Assembly (NCBI GenBank): GCA_964007475.1
Contig: OZ023273.1
Span: 102,608,485 to 102,672,484, forward strand
Source of the DNA: Hybos culiciformis
Taxonomy: Eukaryota > Arthropoda > Insecta > Diptera > Hybotidae
DNA: 64,000 nt
Reading direction: 5' to 3'
Made by a program: the position numbers and the translations under genes. The notes under the pieces are model-generated. The model was not told the origin of the DNA. It worked only from the letters and a program-made list of their open reading frames with translations, and did no database searches. Of this stretch, positions 34,031 through 46,206 are shown in pieces (position 1 is the stretch's first letter; each line of letters starts with the position of its first letter).

Positions 34031-36784
34031 TTAAAACGTCGCAAGTCGTAAATTAAGCGTCCACCAGCTGGTGGTTTGGTGATTGTTTATCAATCTAATA
34101 GCCCTTCTCTGAACTTTGTCCAGGTATTCAAGATGGGTTTTGGGAGCACCAGCCCATATATGCGAATTGTATTCTAATTTTGGTCGTATATAGGATTCGT
34201 AAATGTTTAAGAGATCAGAGGGGGAAAAGTATTGTTTACATCTTTTTAAAAAACCAAGACATTTTGCTGCGTTTTTTGTCGTTTCGAAAATATGAATTTT
34301 CCAGCTTAAATCGCAAGTTATTTTCGAACCTAAAATGTCAAGGCTTCCGCCAAATCTGGAAGCTTTCTCCTTGAAAGGAAAATTGGGATCGAAAGTTGAC
34401 AGCTTTATAGAAATTAGGCAGCATTGGGTTTTGGATGCGTTGAACTCAACTCTGTTGAGAAGACCCCATTGTGCAATTTTTGAAAGGTCGTGATTTATGC
34501 TACTTTGTAAGAAGTTTCGTTTCGTAGTAACAGCATTTGAGGATGCTGATTTTCTATTAATAAAATCGTAGCTTGCTACCAAATTACTGTCATCGGCGAA
34601 GCTGTGGGTGGGGTTTAGAGTAGATTGCAGAAGATCATTAATGAAAATTAGAAAGAGGGTTGGTGAGAGAACACATCCTTGGGGTACACCGGAGTTGATA
34701 TTGAAAATCTGTGACCTTCCTAAAAATAGCAGAAGCTTTTGGACCTTCGCTAAAAGTGTACAACAAAACTTTTGTTCACCTACATCTTTTCCTCCCCTTG
34801 TAGGTGGTGACCGGATCATATCAGATTCGGTTGGGAAGGCTAATTTGTTTGCTAAACTTTTTAGTCAAAACTCAACACTCGCAGCTTCAGCTCAAGTTCC
34901 ACCCATCCACAACTGCACGAATAGAACGGCCAGACAAAAAATTGCTGATCCAATTGACAAAGGCTGATCCAAGACCCATTGATTTAACTTTAGAAATCAG
35001 GGCCGAGTGCCACACTCGATCCAAAGCAACAACACAAGCCTCACCGGAGTTGTGAAGACTGGTGTTGAGCTTGTCGAACAAATATGTCATCAGATCACCA
35101 GTCGATCTATTCGAGCGAAAACCATATTGCTGGTCACTTAGCAGTTTATTGCTTTCAAGGTATTTTTTAACTTTATTATTAATGAGAGATTCCATTACTT
35201 TGGAGAGAATAATAGAAGTAAGCGCAATAGGCCTGTAGTTTGAGGGATCGCATTTATCGCCTTTTTTTGGAATAGGCTGAACATGCACAACTTTCCACTT
35301 GGTGGGGTAAATGCCAAGTGAATATGAAAGATAGAAAAGGTTGCGCAGAGGTTTAGCCAGAACAGTGGCAGTATGTTTTAGGACCACAGCCGGAATACCA
35401 TCAGGGCCAGTTGACTTTTTCACATTTAGATTTTTGAGAGCTTTTAAAACAGCTCGTTGCCTAATGTAAACTCTTCCAAAAGAAGAGTTTACAGTTAGCA
35501 AAACAGGTGGAACTTGAGCTGAAGCTGCGAGTGTTGAGTTTTGACTAAAAAGTTTAGCAAACAAATTAGCCTTCCCAACCGAATTTGATATGATCCGTTC
35601 ACCATCTACAAGGGGAGGAAAAGATATAGGCGAACAAAAGTTTTGTTGTACACTTTTAGCGAAGGTCCATAAGCTTCTGCTATTTTTAGGAAGGTTTAAT
35701 ATTTCTTGACGCTTTCTCTGGCTGATACAAAACCTTCTGTTGGCAACAAATCTTACTGCATCTATTTCTGACCTCTCGCCAGCGCTTCAGTAAATTTAAA
35801 GAATTGTTTTGTTTATACTCACGAAAAGCATTATCAGCTATGTCCCTTGCACAGGTGTCATTGAACCACGGATTATTAGTATTCGTTTTATTTTGAACAT
35901 TTTTATGGGGTATGAAAAGTTTCATCCCTAGAAGAATACTTTCGGTAATGACAGCCGTGCAAACGTCAACATCCCTCTCCAAGAAGCAACGAGACAGATC
36001 CATCCATCCAAGAAAACTGGCAAGCCCATCCCAATCAGCTTGAGAATAGGTCCATACCAGTCTTCCAGGAGCCATGGATAATCCACCTCCACCATCAAGA
36101 GAGAAGGACGTGCTAATGAGACAATGCTCGGAGTTTCTAAGGAGGGAACTAATAATTATCTGGATTCGATGTCAGAAACAGATCCAAGAGATGATGACCC
36201 TGATGATTTATATCTGGAATGTGGGTGGGTTCAGAAATTATTTGATTCAGATTATTAAGACTTGAAAAAAACTCTACATATCTGCCTTCGGGACTGGTGC
36301 GATTGGAATTACTAAGCCATGATACGTTGTGTACGTTGAAATCACCGAAAACCAAAACCTCAGACTCTGGGTTTTTCGCCAGAATCTGATTTATCTGGTC
36401 TGACAGCAAGTCAAACTGGACAACATGATCATTACCAGTCAATTGCGGGCTCCTTTAAAGAAAGCAGAAATGAATGACGTGTTTGTTGGTTCTTATTTTA
36501 AACCAAAGAAAATTAAATAAGGGACTTGATGATTTTAAATCTTTAATAGTATAACAACCAACGTCATTCCTTATGTAAACAGCGACTCCTCTGTGGGCAA
36601 CAAATAAAGAGTGGAGATCATAACCGGGGGTTGAAAAACGGTTGGGGTCACCGTTGTCCAATACTTGGGTCTCACTTAAAGCCAGAATATTTGGCTTAGC
36701 AGAGGCCAAATGGATTTGAACTGCTTGGAAATTCGCTTCCAAACCTCGGATGTTACAAAATTGTATATTAAATTTTTTGCTCAT
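34031..36784 (-). pseudogene. LINE endonuclease-reverse transcriptase pseudogene
   Basis: Minus-strand reading starts at the ATG at 36,784 (MSKKFNIQFCNIRG), the usual start of an APE endonuclease domain, with LALSETQ following. A frame change near 36,450 leads to VLVFGDFNVHN (36,442-36,149). The catalytic SDH is SEH here (36,124-36,132). The linker (36,075-35,686) and RT fingers (35,564-34,887, with STGPDGIPAVVLK, PIPKKGDK, NYRPIALTS, QYGFRSNRSTG) follow, but the DxxxAFD region is damaged to ALDRVWH. After an inverted segment (34,712-34,905) the palm resumes with SGVPQGCVLSP and FADD (34,589-34,600), then the C-terminal RPKLEYNSHIW region. At least four frame breaks and one inversion make it inactive. 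Confidence 0.85.
34712..34905 (+). repeat. Inverted partial duplication inside the LINE
   Basis: This plus-strand segment is a copy of the LINE's own minus-strand sequence at 35,509-35,690 (linker to start of RT, word QQNFCSPTSFPPLV). It breaks the palm from the fingers and lies between the two RT parts. It fits twin-priming or later rearrangement. Confidence 0.8.
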
Positions 36785-37820
36785 TCCTACACAAGAAGTG
36801 TAAATTAGAGAAATACTAGTTGGTTCCGACAACGATTTGTAACAGAGAAGTTTAATTTCCTTTCTGGAAAAAAAAAATTTTTGAAAGAACTTTTTCAATT
36901 TATTAATATAAATTTTTCTGGGAAAATTTTTGTAAACATCCCTAAATCGCACATAAATCTTATGTACCAGGAAAAAATTGTATTTCTTGTATAACATTTT
37001 TTTTTATTTTTTATTTTATCATGAAAAGTTTTTTCAAGGTATAGTCTTTTGGGGAAACTTTAGTTTAAATTGTTTTTATTTTGTACGACAATTTACGTGC
37101 ATGTACCTATAGAAAAAGTCCCGAACAATTTTTACTTCGATAATAATTGAAGGATTTGAGATCTTAAATAAATAAAAATATGTATACACCTCAATTAAAG
37201 TCACACATAATTTTTTGTCACACAAATAAAAAAAAGCCAATAAGACGGATCATTTCGCGCTTGACTTTTACGAAAACTATATTTAATTCGTTAAATATTT
37301 CGGTTCCATTCTAAATAATATAAAAGCAGAATTAAACGTTAATAACAAACAAGGAAACAAGTAATAGATATAGCTCATAGAGGTACCTCTCAATTGAAAG
37401 AAATAGACTTTAACCATTTGCCGAAATTTCGTTTTGCCTTGGCATAACATCAAAAACAAAATTTTACCTAAAATGTTCTCAATTCTAAGCCAAAATTCCT
37501 ATATTACGTATAAATCATTTCAAAAGTATTTATTTGAAAGTATTTATTTAATTCAATTTAAAAACAATATCCTGTACCTTTGAAAACATACAAATGTTGG
37601 TTTTTTAAATTTGGTAAAATAAAATTTAAAAATCTTAAACTTTTTAAGCAAAATTTGATTAGGTATACATACTTGTACATAAAATTTAGAACTTTTTACT
37701 TATTTTTATTAAGTATTTTATAACAAAAATTAAAGTATTATATTAGTAATGTTGTATCAAAATTAAGTATATGGTTAGTACTTTTTTTTTCATTTTTCTT
37801 TCTCATATTTTCAACCATAC

Positions 37821-40800
37821 TTTCCAACAGCATTTAGCTCTTATCTTAAAAGCACAATTTTGGTTCTAAATATTATATACTGACATTAAAACAAGAATAG
37901 TTATTACTGTTTTAGTCAAGCTAAAACAAATTCGTTATTACTTAAAATTTTATTATTATAAAAAAATATTTTTTTTTCCTTTCTGTATGACCCTATTGAG
38001 AAAAAATTTTAAATTAATTTTGGACTTTTAAAAAAAAAATACAAAGGACAAATTTTCTAAGCAAAAATTATTAATAAAAGGAAAATTACACAAAGAAAAA
38101 TGCACCTGCTTAAGACATGATCTCAAAGTCTTTAATTTTTCTGTGGAACCTATTTTTCTTCTGTACTGTGTTTTATAAATATGGTATTCATAATTTTAAA
38201 TAAATAAAAAAAAATAAAGGATTTATTTATAGTAAAAGTTTTAGATAATAAAAAAATATGTATCCTGGTAATTTTTCTTTCTCTGAGACATATCAAAGAT
38301 GAGATCTTTACAAAAAATATTTTCTCAATTTTTTTTTTGTGTCACAGACGTATATTAGTACATGCTTATCTGGTAATATTTTTCAGTATGTAAATTTTAT
38401 TTTTTTTGTAGTAATAAAAACTATAATTAATATGATACGGATGGAATACAGCAGATTTTATCGAAATATTCGAATTTATAAGAAAATGTTTTCGAAAATC
38501 ATTATAAAGTCTCAATATTTGTTGCTAATATACAGCTAATAATAACATTGATGAAGTTTAACACTAAAAGATAAACGAAAAATTATGTCATGAGTTCAAA
38601 CATTGTAAATTGTTGGTACCATTTGGCCCAGATTCACATCATAATGTTTCTGTAATGGTAAAAGGAAAATATTAATTTTCATGTATTCTACGCTATAATT
38701 TATCAATAAATTAGAACACCATAAATAAACTATAAAAAATATTCGAACAAATAGGGCTGTGCAGGAAAATTAAGTTTTCCTGAATTTAAAAACAAAATCG
38801 TAAAATGTAAATACTGAAAACGTTTTAAACTAACGATAATACTCTTAATATTTTGCGAGCTACTTTGAACCAAAATTCTAATTCTCATAGTTTTCTTACC
38901 ATTCAAAAGAATTTTATAACATAAATTTTAAGAAAATTAGTAGTTTTTTGTCATTCGTTTCTTTTTTAAAGAAAAATTACTCAAACCATATTTTCTACAT
39001 TTTTTTTATCTTATAAAAACATAAAAGTTTGAATATTTTTTTTATCATTTTGTTCATTCTCTTTGAGTTTATTTTTTTTTTTTAATTTATGATTTTCATT
39101 TTACATGTAGTTCCAGAGTTTTTTGTGTTACTGTTTAAGATGTCAACAACAAAATAGGTAACTATTATACAAATAGATTCTAATAATAAATAAAATTCTT
39201 AACATTCGTATGTGCATCTAACTAGACAAGGCAAAGAAATGAGAGGTATTTTAATGAAAAAAATATTAAAAATTTAATATAATAATCATAATATTTTACT
39301 AATATTTTTTAAAAAAAATTTATGTCAAAATTCTGTTTAAAATTAAAGACGCATTGTGAAAAATTGAAGAGTTTTTATGGTTATTCCAGCTGCGACCTTT
39401 ATAGAAAAAAATTATTGATATATATTTAGAAATAAATATTTATGCACATAGATCTGAAGAAAATATATGTACTGTACAGTATACTAAACATAATGTACGT
39501 ATGTATTTGAAATTTAAAATTTGTATATTTTTTTTTGAACAAAAGAAAATTGGACTGTCAGGTTTGAAAAATAAATTATCTGATATTGTTGTTTCTCTAT
39601 CTACGAGAAGATAAATCGTTTGTCCACTAAACATAAAATTGGAGCAACGCCAAAGAGATTCGAATAAGAACTTTTATGATATTATCAAAAAAGAAAAAGT
39701 TTCAAAAAGAACATAGGATAATACTCTCGTATTAGCTAATTATTTATTGTGGATGATAGATTTGTTTTTTTGAGCTTATAATTTAAACCTTTCCATTTGT
39801 TTAGTGAAAAAAAGAGGAAAAACATAGTATATAAAAAGGAACTTACAAATGAATATAGTACAAGAAGAAGTTCTGTATAAAATTTAAAATTTTAAATTTT
39901 TGAAGATTTAATTAAAGTAATAGAAAATATCTTGGTTAAGAAGCGTGTTGTAACTTTATATAATAGACATCCAATCAGAATCCAATTTTTGAAGATTTAC
40001 ACTATTCCAAAATTATAGTACATTTTTAATGAAACTACTTTATAATTGTGTTATTTTATCATTTTTACTTGAATATAAAATTTTTGCTAGTGGCAACTTC
40101 TTTTCTTTTTTTTTAATAAAAGACAAAATTTTCTTTTAATGTAACTTTTTTTTAAGTATAAGTATAATAATTTTCCAAAAGAACTCATTCTCTAATACTT
40201 GTAAAGATTAAAAAAATTAATAAATAAATAATTCCTTGGTAACGTATTTTATTTTTATGCATTGTTGATTTCTAAAGTGATTTTACCTGTTTAAGGGCTT
40301 AAGGTTGTTGAATCAACGAATAAAATAATTAAAGTTGACTATGAAATAAACATGTTTAAAGGAATTTCAACTTGAAATAATTATTTCTGAAAATTTTTGA
40401 ACTAAATATAAAAATTCAGAGATACACGTAGGTACGTGGATACATTGTAAACTAATATGAAAAATTGTCATGTTAACCAAATTGCCGATTCCGCTTTATA
40501 AGAACTTTGAAAATTAATTTTTTAATAACACACAAGAGACAAACCCATGTAAATGAACTTATAATCTAAATTTAAATCTAAAATATATAGTCTTAAAATT
40601 AAAGTTTATTCTCATTAGAATAAAAGGCATGGTTATTCAGAATTTGTTAAGAATCAATAACTGAATAATTTCTAGCTAATATAGCTTCGCTGTTTTTTAA
40701 TACATGCTATATTTGAGGTTCCAGAAAAATTTTTAATAGCTAATTTTCAACCATTTATAGTTATAACAAAAAAATAAAGTTCAATTAAAACTCATTTGAA

Positions 40801-43800
40801 ATTTATATCAATTAAACTCGAGTTTTTTGAACATTTTAAATTCACTTCAAATAATTAACTTTATAAACAAATATTTTATAATTTTCACATTCTCTTGTGA
40901 TGAAGGTAAATTAGATGGTATATATCACATCTTTCATCATAACTGAAACCAGAAGAAATGATCAATCTAGCGTAGAACTTTTTCTTCCCATTACTAAATG
41001 AATCAAAAGGAGGACAAAAAAAAATTTTTTGAAACCACATAAAAAGTTTTTAATTAATTTCTATATTTTTATTACGTTAGTTAGAAAATGAAATAAAAAT
41101 ACTTTTTTCTCATAAATTTTTGTTTATTTTTTTTTCCTCAAAAATCTCTGTTAAAGTCATTGTGCAACATGACCAGATGGAAAATGTTACAAAAAAGTAG
41201 AAAGCAAAAAAAAAAGAACAAACCGCAAGAAAACTATACTATAGAAATTTTTTTTTACAGAATGAAATTTTCCATTAATGTTATGGTGTATCCTTGATAG
41301 TAAAAATTACTTTCTTTTTACCGCATTATATTTTTTGTTTTGTAACATACATATCTGCTGAAAAGGCTTTTATCACATTAATCAAGGTATAAATGAAAAT
41401 GGTACTGGTACGTATAAATGGTACGTATAATTAAAAAAAAATTCAAATAAAAGCAGAAAACTTTTTTTCCCTTTGAACATAATCAACAACAAAGTATATT
41501 TTAATACTTATGAATATGAACTGATCTTATATTGGGACAATAACCATGTCATCGTCGTCGTGAGATAAAATATTTAAATTAACAATGTTAAACAAAGTGG
41601 GAATTTTATCGAAAATTAAAAGGTTTTTATCTATAAGTAAGTGCAAAACTATTATTCATGCATGACAAGTAAAGAAAAAATAAGGTATGTCCTCTTAAGG
41701 ACAACAAATACGAAGACCAACGATGGTAAATTCTTTCTCGTTTTAACTTCCATGTATTTTTTTTTTCACTTTTATTTTTCAACCCACTTGCCGTCGTCGT
41801 GTAAACTACAGAGTTTCGTTAAGAAAACAATATCAAAACCAATCAACTTAACATATTATGAAATATCCTTATTTCTGTAATTTAATGTTGTAAAAGCAAT
41901 TAAAATAATTATGTAAATTTAATGTGGATTTGATAATAATTAAAAGTTAAAATTATCAAAGTTTAAAAGTTTTCTTTTTACTTTATTTTCATGGAATAAA
42001 AAAAAGGGGTTACCATCTATTTAATTACGAAGAAAATAAACAAGTAATTAAAGAAAAATGTAAGCTTAATCGTTCACAGCAAAGTTTTCAACAAAATAAA
42101 CTGAACAATTTTTTTTTATGCGTAATTGAAAATTACAAAGAAATTATTTTAAAATGATTTTGATATTTCTAATCGTATATAAATTGAATATCTTACTTTC
42201 AAAGCCTTTCTTATTATTTTTCCAAAAAGACAAATTATGCTTATAAATTTAATTTTTTTTTTCAGTTATACATATGTACATAATTATGATCATCCGAAAG
42301 TTATTGTTTGAATATATAATATTTGTTTGTTTTTCTTCCTTCCTAGTTGTATTGTTTTATCCTTATCCTTGAAAAGAAAAATTGGAAAATTAAACATAAT
42401 GGATAAAACAAATAGAGAAAATTAATTTCATATTAATGCTTGAAATTTTTCATTTAAAAGTTTTCCTTTCTATTTATTCATTTTTACAATGAAAAAAACC
42501 AAAATTAAATAAAAATTGGCGCCATTTTTTTGCTTAAGGAAAAAAAAATGAATTAAAGTAAATAAAATTGAAAAATCTATTAATATTATAGTAAGTATAC
42601 TTGTTCAAATTAAATATTATAGAGGGTTTATCCCCAAAATTATTATACTTAATTATTTAAAAAGATAAAAAAAATTCTTATTCAACAAATGTTCAACCTT
42701 TTTCATTTGTGCACTTAATGAAACACGCAGCCTTTACGGGCTTATGCAACCTTATATAGAAAACTTTATTCAACTTTATTCAGAAACAGAATCAATAGAT
42801 TGAAAAGAAACGAAACAGGCATAACAACATTAATCTTTATTAACCTTGTCGATTGATTCCCATTTAATTTCAATTTTAGTGCTAATATTACAAAAGTGAC
42901 TACAGCTTTTGATGGACTACATTTGCCGAAGGGGATATTATTTTTTTAATTTATTTACAACGTTATTACGGTATAAAAATTCCAAAAATTTTGCGGATAA
43001 TTTGCATATAAATTTTTTTGTATGATATTTCAAGAGCTTTAAAAAAACATTCAATTAATATTTTAACAATTTTTTGCAAGCATTCTTTAAAATCAATATA
43101 GAAAAAAAAGGATTTCTATTTTTTACATCTTTCCCTTGCATAAAATATCCTTTTTTTTTTGTCTACAATAAAATTCAATTTTGCATACGTAATGGAATTT
43201 AAATTCCGGAAATAAATGAATATTCGTTTTTTGAATTTTTTCAAGGTAAGGTGAAATTTTTTAAAGTCCATAATCATGGGCATTATTAATAGAATAAAGA
43301 AAACTTTAATCAGATACATACTATATTTCAATTATTTATAACGATGAACCATGAATATTTCACCGGCTAATCAATTAAACATCAGATGCTTTGGTTTAGA
43401 ATCAACAATCAATACTTCAACACCATCACAATCAATATTTCAACACCATCACGGATAAAAAATAAAGCTATTCGTTTTATATTAATATTTATTTATCCAT
43501 ATCCTCAACAAAATACATATTAAAAAAAAAAAAACTTTGTCATAATAGACTTTTTTACAACTAATGATTTTGATATTAATCATCACAGTTAGACTTTATT
43601 TGATTCTTCGTTGCCATTATTAAAAAAATAATACTGTATTATAAATAACTTATGCGTACGTGTAGTATTCATTGTCACAGTAATTGTTCATAAATACATA
43701 CATATATTAATAGAAACAAAAACAATATACAATATATTTAACTACTATCCACATTCATTCATAAATTCTTAAATATATTGCAATTTTAACATTTTACCAT

Positions 43801-44379
43801 ATAAGACAATCAATTTTATTTAAAATTTATTTTAAATATTATAATAATAAGTATATTTGCCATTATGATTTATGACTTGTATTTAACATTTTCGTAATTA
43901 TTGTGTAGTTAACAGTAATTTATGCAAATATTATATATATCTATAGATATATTCAAAATTACAGTAGTATATACATAGTAGTATTATAATAAAATAAAAT
44001 TAAATAGACATTTTATACAAATTTGAATTATTATATGTTTCTTATTTTATTATTTGAGATAAATTTAATATTATTTTTATGTAAGAATGGTTAGGTTTGC
44101 ACGTAAATATCAAAATTCTCTCTATTTTAATTTAAAAAGGTATATGTATATAGAAACATAAATATAAAGTCTGTGATTTGAAACAAAAAGATTAAATCAA
44201 AAAAATTTTCTACAATAAATTAAAAATATTATGGATCAATTATGATATCTTAAATAAGATAGAAATTGACTCAACAAAAAATTTATAAAAAAGAAGTTGT
44301 ACAATATAGAATCAATGTACAATATAAATATATGTATCGATTTAGTACTAAAAATTTTTTTTTTTTAAATTTGAATACG
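37821..44379. other. A/T-rich region with no recognised features
   Basis: About 6.6 kb of A/T-rich sequence without domains, repeats with clear partners, RNA genes or convincing splice patterns. The few frames of 60-80 codons (38,339; 39,440; 41,641; 43,116) have no recognisable motifs. It may be single-copy intergenic or intronic DNA. Confidence 0.5.
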
Positions 44380-44412
44380 CCCGGGATCCTAAAAGTTGCG
44401 AAACTAATGTCT
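44380..44412 (+). repeat. 32-bp direct repeat, left flank of NUMT
   Basis: A block beginning GGGATCCTAAAAGTTGCG occurs here and again at 44,794-44,826 in the same orientation. At this copy the last 13 bases (ACTAATGTCTGA) are repeated once more before the mitochondrial sequence begins. Confidence 0.85.
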
Positions 44413-44432
44413 GAACTAATGTCTGACATTAG

Positions 44433-44790
44433 TTTATTGGGATGATATTAAAATTTAATAAACTTTTAGATTAGACATAAATTTATGATTTTTGATCCAT
44501 TATTAATGATTAAAAATTTAAGTTACTTTAGGGATAACAGCGTAATTTTTTTAGAGAGTTCATATCGATAAAAAAGATTGCGACCTCGATGTTGGATTAA
44601 GAGATAAGATTAGGCGTAGTAGTTTTTTTTTTTAGTCTATTCGAGTTTTAAATTCTTACATGATCTGAGTTCAAACCGGCGTGAGCCAGGTTGGTTTCTA
44701 TCTTTAATAAAATAGAATATTTTAGTACGAAAGGACCAAATATTAGAATAATAGATTTTGATATCGTATAAAATTAATATTGTACTATTT
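44433..44790 (+). pseudogene. NUMT: mitochondrial 16S rRNA 3' part
   Basis: It contains the highly conserved peptidyl-transferase region of mitochondrial large-subunit rRNA: TTACTTTAGGGATAACAGCG (about 44,523), GATTGCGACCTCGATGTTGG (about 44,577), ACATGATCTGAGTTCAAACC followed by GGCGTGAGCCAGGTTGG (44,659-44,694) and TTTAGTACGAAAGGACCAAA (44,722). The domain order and A/T richness fit arthropod mtDNA. It lies in nuclear-type repeat DNA with no adjacent mitochondrial tRNA or ND1, and has small changes such as an expanded T-run, so it is a nuclear insertion and not a working rRNA. Confidence 0.93.
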
Positions 44791-44793
44791 TGG

Positions 44794-44826
44794 GATCCTA
44801 AAAGTTGCGAAACTAATGTCTGAAAA
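44794..44826 (+). repeat. 32-bp direct repeat, right flank of NUMT
   Basis: Second copy of the GGGATCCTAAAAGTTGCG block, immediately after the 16S sequence. Confidence 0.85.
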
Positions 44827-44829
44827 ATT

Positions 44830-45333
44830 TTAGCTCAATCAGAGTTCATCTTCTGCCTGCAACTTACCTTTGAAAATTTGGAAGAAGCAATATATAAGAA
44901 AATAAAAAAAAAAAGGGAAAATTCACGAACTATTTTTAGCCTAATCTACTATAATATAATGTATATTACAAAATTACAACATAATAACCTACTTAATAAA
45001 AAGTTAGAGTCTGCACTTTTTATTTCATACAAAAATTAATGTTTTTGTGAGCGGAAGTTCAAACGAAAGTTGGAGGCAGAAAATAAAATCCGATCAACTT
45101 GAAAGTTTCCACATATTGTTTTTATATCTAATCGCATCGGGGATGTGAGAAATCAAAAATTTTTTAGTTCGCTCCACCCTAATATATATATATATATATA
45201 TTTTTAAATCATGATTTTTGTTTCAAACCACAGAAAAATAATAATCATTTGGTCATGCTATGATAATTGTTTCGTTTTAAAATAGAATTAATTTTAAGAA
45301 ATTTGTGTGTGCATAACGAAGATTGCTTACCTA
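44830..45333. other. A/T-rich spacer with (AT)n microsatellite
   Basis: A short (AT)n run is at about 45,180-45,202; otherwise nothing recognised. Confidence 0.5.
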
Positions 45334-46206
45334 CACTCTAGAAAGTTTTTGATGTAAACTTACGTCGATTATCGATGGCAATTTATTACCTTCGATAATC
45401 AACGTAAATTTACATTAGAAAATAATTACATATTTTTGGTGTAAACTACATTACTCTATAAAAAAGTAATTTTTACCAAATTTTACGCCAAAATGTTGCG
45501 AAATTACTTCCAACAGAATAAATTTAAACATAAAGTCGTAATATTAAACTAAAAATTACGCCAAAAGGTTGTAAATTTAATCCAAAGATTTAAATTACAC
45601 CAAAAAGTCGTAAATTTACTCTGTGTGGTTTAAATTTACATTCAAATATTTAAAAATTTTAACCGTTAGTGTAAATTTACACCGCAGAAGGTATATTTAC
45701 ACTGCAACGTTTAAAAATGCAAGCTCCTTGTACACTTTACGATGTAAATTTACACTCTGTGGTTTATTAATTTAAGACATAGAGGGGAAAATTAAGTCGT
45801 AGAGTGTAAATTTACACTAGAGAAGATAAATTTACATTGTGTGGTACTCAATAAATAGATTTATATTGTGTGTACACGATAAATTTACACTACGTGGCTT
45901 AATATTATGACCCATAGAAACTAAATTTACACCATAAACTGTAATCTTACAAAACATTTAAGCAGGAGAGTGTAAATATACACTAGTTTGTTTATTTTTA
46001 CGCTCTATGGCAAAAGCAAAAATGTATAAATATACCTTTATTTTTAATGTAAAAATAACACAATTTGCTTAAATTTACTTTTTTTTGTGTATATTTTTTT
46101 TTTTTACGCCTTTATCGAATTTTAAATAATGGACGTAATTTTACATCAAAAAATACCATTATTATCGTCGTAAAATTACGACCTAATAGTTCTATTTTCT
46201 AGAGTG
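45334..46206. mobile_element. TA-flanked element filled with GTAAATTTAC palindromes
   Basis: Terminal inverted repeat CACTCTAGAAA / TTTCTAGAGTG is flanked by TA at both ends, with subterminal GTAAACTTACGTCG and CGTCGTAAAATTACG. The interior repeats words such as GTGTAAATTTACAC and GTGGTTTAAATTTAC many times, each self-complementary. A related sequence is at 61,440-62,035. Non-coding; probably a mariner-type MITE with an expanded internal repeat. Confidence 0.65.

Larger units (their letters stand above)
33879..36836 (-). mobile_element. LINE (second family), nearly complete but broken, right-arm only
   Basis: A minus-strand element with 3' poly(A) (poly(T) at 33,879-33,902) and a 5' end near 36,836. 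The left arm has the uninterrupted target at about 4,185-4,215 (TGTTACAAATATTG). It contains endonuclease, linker, RT and C-terminal parts, but no ORF1 before the endonuclease, so it is either 5'-truncated or a single-ORF family. It shares its 3' end and most coding segments with 5,778-7,303. Confidence 0.85.
23795..37820 (-). repeat. Right arm of giant inverted duplication
   Basis: Reverse-complement counterpart of 3,224-14,940, in colinear order and visibly diverged (substitutions every 8-15 bases and many homopolymer indels). Insertions specific to this arm are at 27,751-31,038, about 32,377-33,014 and 33,879-36,836, plus about 200 bp at 25,530-25,740. No gene was found in the shared sequence. 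Confidence 0.9.

Noticed and set aside
3224..37820. Polinton/Maverick or other giant virus-like transposon with long terminal repeats
   Set aside because: No DNA polymerase B, integrase, ATPase or capsid frames in the spacer or arms; the only genes are the knuckle protein and a hAT end.
44433..44790. Mitochondrial contig contamination
   Set aside because: Only about 360 bp of 16S sequence, flanked by a nuclear-type duplicated block and repeats, without neighbouring mitochondrial genes.
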